Source: Planctomycetota bacterium (GTDB taxonomy: Bacteria; Planctomycetota; B15-G4; JADJEK01). From it: a stretch of DNA of 64,000 bases. The stretch lies in assembly GCA_016709145.1 (NCBI GenBank), contig JADJEK010000009.1, forward strand, positions 62,001 to 126,000. Reading direction: 5' to 3'. Each line of letters starts with the position of its first letter. Within the stretch, counting starts at the first letter, position 1. The position numbers and the translations under genes are program-made. Shown here piece after piece: positions 62,891 through 64,000 of this stretch. The notes under the pieces were generated by a model. That model saw nothing but the letters and a program-made list of their open reading frames with translations. It did no database searches and was not told the DNA's origin.

Positions 62891-64000
62891 ATGCGTCGCT
62901 ACGTCCTCGCCAGTGCTGCGCTCGTCGCAGCCATGGTCCCGTCGCGCGTTCACGCCCAGTCGTTCGTGAACTGGGAGAACCCGCACGTTCACCCCATCGA
63001 CCTCACGCCCGATGGCGCGACGCTGCTCGCAGTGAACACCGCGGACAATCGCCTCGAGCTGTTCACCGTCACGGCGAACGGACTGACCTGGAGCGGTTCG
63101 GTCCAGGTCGGACTCGATCCGGTCTCGGTTCGCGCGCGCAGCGCGACCGAAGCGTGGGTCGTCAACCACATCTCCGATTCGGTGTCGATCGTCGATCTGA
63201 CGACACGCCGTGTCACTGCGACGATCGACACCGCCGACGAGCCCGCCGACGTCGTGTTCGCGGGAACCCCGCAACGCGCGTTCGTGACGTGCTCGCAGGT
63301 GAACTCGGTCCAGGTGTTCTCGACGTCGAATCCGACGGCCCCGCCGCTCGTCGTCGCTCTCGCGGGTGAAGATCCGCGTGCGCTCGCGGTCTCGCAGGAC
63401 GGCACGAAGGTCTACGCCGCGGTGTTCGAGTCGGGCAACGGCACGACGATCCTCGGCGGCGGTTCGACGATGACGAGCGGCACGCCGCCGAACGTCGTCT
63501 CGAACCCTGCGGGACCCTACGGTGGCCAGAACCCGCCGCCGAACTTCGGCAATCAGTTCAAGCCGCCGATCAAGGTCGGCCTGCCGACGCCGCCGAAGGT
63601 CGGCTTGATCGTGCGCAAGAACGCGAGCGGTCGGTGGATCGACGACAACGCGCACGACTGGACCGCGTTCGTGTCGGGCGCGAGCGCCGCGTCGTCGGGA
63701 CGGCCGGCGGGTTGGGACTTGCCGGACCTCGATCTGTTCGTGATCGACGCGAACTCGCTCGCGGTGAGTTCGGTCGCGCGGTTGATGAACCTCTGCATGG
63801 CGCTGGCGGTGCATCCGACCAGCGGCGACGTCGTGGTCGTCGGCACCGAAGCGACGAACGAGATCCGCTTCGAGCCGAACGTGAACGGGACGTTCGTGCG
63901 CGTGAAGTCCGCGCGCGTGAACCCGAACACGTTGACCGTCGCGCAGATCGTCGACCTCAACCCGCACCTGACCTACACGACGGCGAACGTCGTTCAATCC
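62891..64000 (+). CDS. Secreted YncE/YVTN-type beta-propeller protein, 3' end outside window
   Basis: The frame opens at ATG 62891 and stays open to the last base (370 codons seen). A signal peptide (RRYVLASAALVAAMVPSRVHA) precedes LTPDGATLLAVNTADNRLE, VNHISDSVSIVDLTTRRVT and AVSQDGTKVYAAVFESGN, the blade motifs of YVTN-like lactonase/YncE beta-propellers. A Pro/Gly-rich loop (GGQNPPPNFGNQFKPP) near residue 215 interrupts the blades. It may go on to cytochrome or repeat domains beyond the window. An exported binding or electron-transfer accessory role is possible. Confidence 0.8.
   Translation, partial: MRRYVLASAALVAAMVPSRVHAQSFVNWENPHVHPIDLTPDGATLLAVNTADNRLELFTVTANGLTWSGSVQVGLDPVSVRARSATEAWVVNHISDSVSIVDLTTRRVTATIDTADEPADVVFAGTPQRAFVTCSQVNSVQVFSTSNPTAPPLVVALAGEDPRALAVSQDGTKVYAAVFESGNGTTILGGGSTMTSGTPPNVVSNPAGPYGGQNPPPNFGNQFKPPIKVGLPTPPKVGLIVRKNASGRWIDDNAHDWTAFVSGASAASSGRPAGWDLPDLDLFVIDANSLAVSSVARLMNLCMALAVHPTSGDVVVVGTEATNEIRFEPNVNGTFVRVKSARVNPNTLTVAQIVDLNPHLTYTTANVVQS

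Overview
The window is a high-G+C (about two thirds G+C by eye), densely packed bacterial chromosome segment with about 45 protein genes and no tRNA or rRNA gene that I can see. Its style suggests a Planctomycetota-type bacterium, with an acidobacterial or myxobacterial relative as the alternative. The hints are secreted FG-GAP and CRTAC1 beta-propellers, ECF sigma factors with very long C-terminal extensions, GH29 and six-hairpin glycosidases, an EAL/HDOD pair and a type III polyketide operon. No 16S or ribosomal-protein marker is present, so this placement is inference.

Layout. 0-4.5 kb: the 3' part of glutamate dehydrogenase, typA/bipA, and an FAD oxidoreductase that apparently starts at CTG. 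4.5-7.5 kb (minus): a seven-bladed FG-GAP propeller and a membrane-anchored SGNH hydrolase. 7.5-17.1 kb: the most unusual region, three tandem paralogues that each fuse an ECF-type sigma factor, a single membrane helix and about 800 residues of carboxypeptidase-regulatory-like beta-sandwich domains. The third copy carries three frameshifts, and all three copies share a candidate promoter placed for leaderless transcription. 17-22 kb (minus): radical SAM protein, PMT/GT39-like membrane protein and a secreted prenyltransferase/cyclase-repeat protein. 22-26.6 kb: a lipid kinase, a HEAT-repeat protein and a Gly/Arg-rich secreted protein. 27-31 kb (minus): a membrane multiheme cytochrome c translationally coupled to a CRTAC1 protein. 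31-35 kb: a tightly overlapping 5-oxoprolinase operon (pxpB, pxpC, pxpA) with two DUF969/DUF979 membrane proteins. 35-38.8 kb: a thiol-dioxygenase-like cupin, a one-kilobase island of palindromes and inverted-repeat elements, and a DASS transporter with a MITE-like element directly upstream. 39-47 kb: six-hairpin glycosidase, DinB protein, a methyltransferase/flavoprotein/type III PKS operon, and GH29 alpha-fucosidase with PA14. 47-50 kb: a small lipoprotein, a frameshifted methyltransferase, fructosamine-kinase-like protein and low-molecular-weight phosphatase. 50-58 kb (minus): repeats, moaA, and a complete SUF iron-sulfur operon (rrf2-sufB-sufC-sufD-sufS-sufU-sufT). 58-64 kb: two paralogous membrane-anchored proteins, an NADPH-FMN reductase, an EAL-HDOD protein, an HDOD protein and the start of a secreted beta-propeller.

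Working together. Many operon junctions are ATGA, TGATG or GTGA overlaps, so translational coupling is the rule here. In sufD, where two reading frames must be joined, the shifted frame ends exactly at such a junction; this argues that at least that frameshift is a sequence or assembly error. Repeats fall into families: a MITE-like element in two copies, a mixed repeat present at 36.5 and 50.5 kb in opposite orientation, a 179-bp element with 35-bp inverted ends, a 76-bp perfect palindrome, and an array of GATTCC hexamers.
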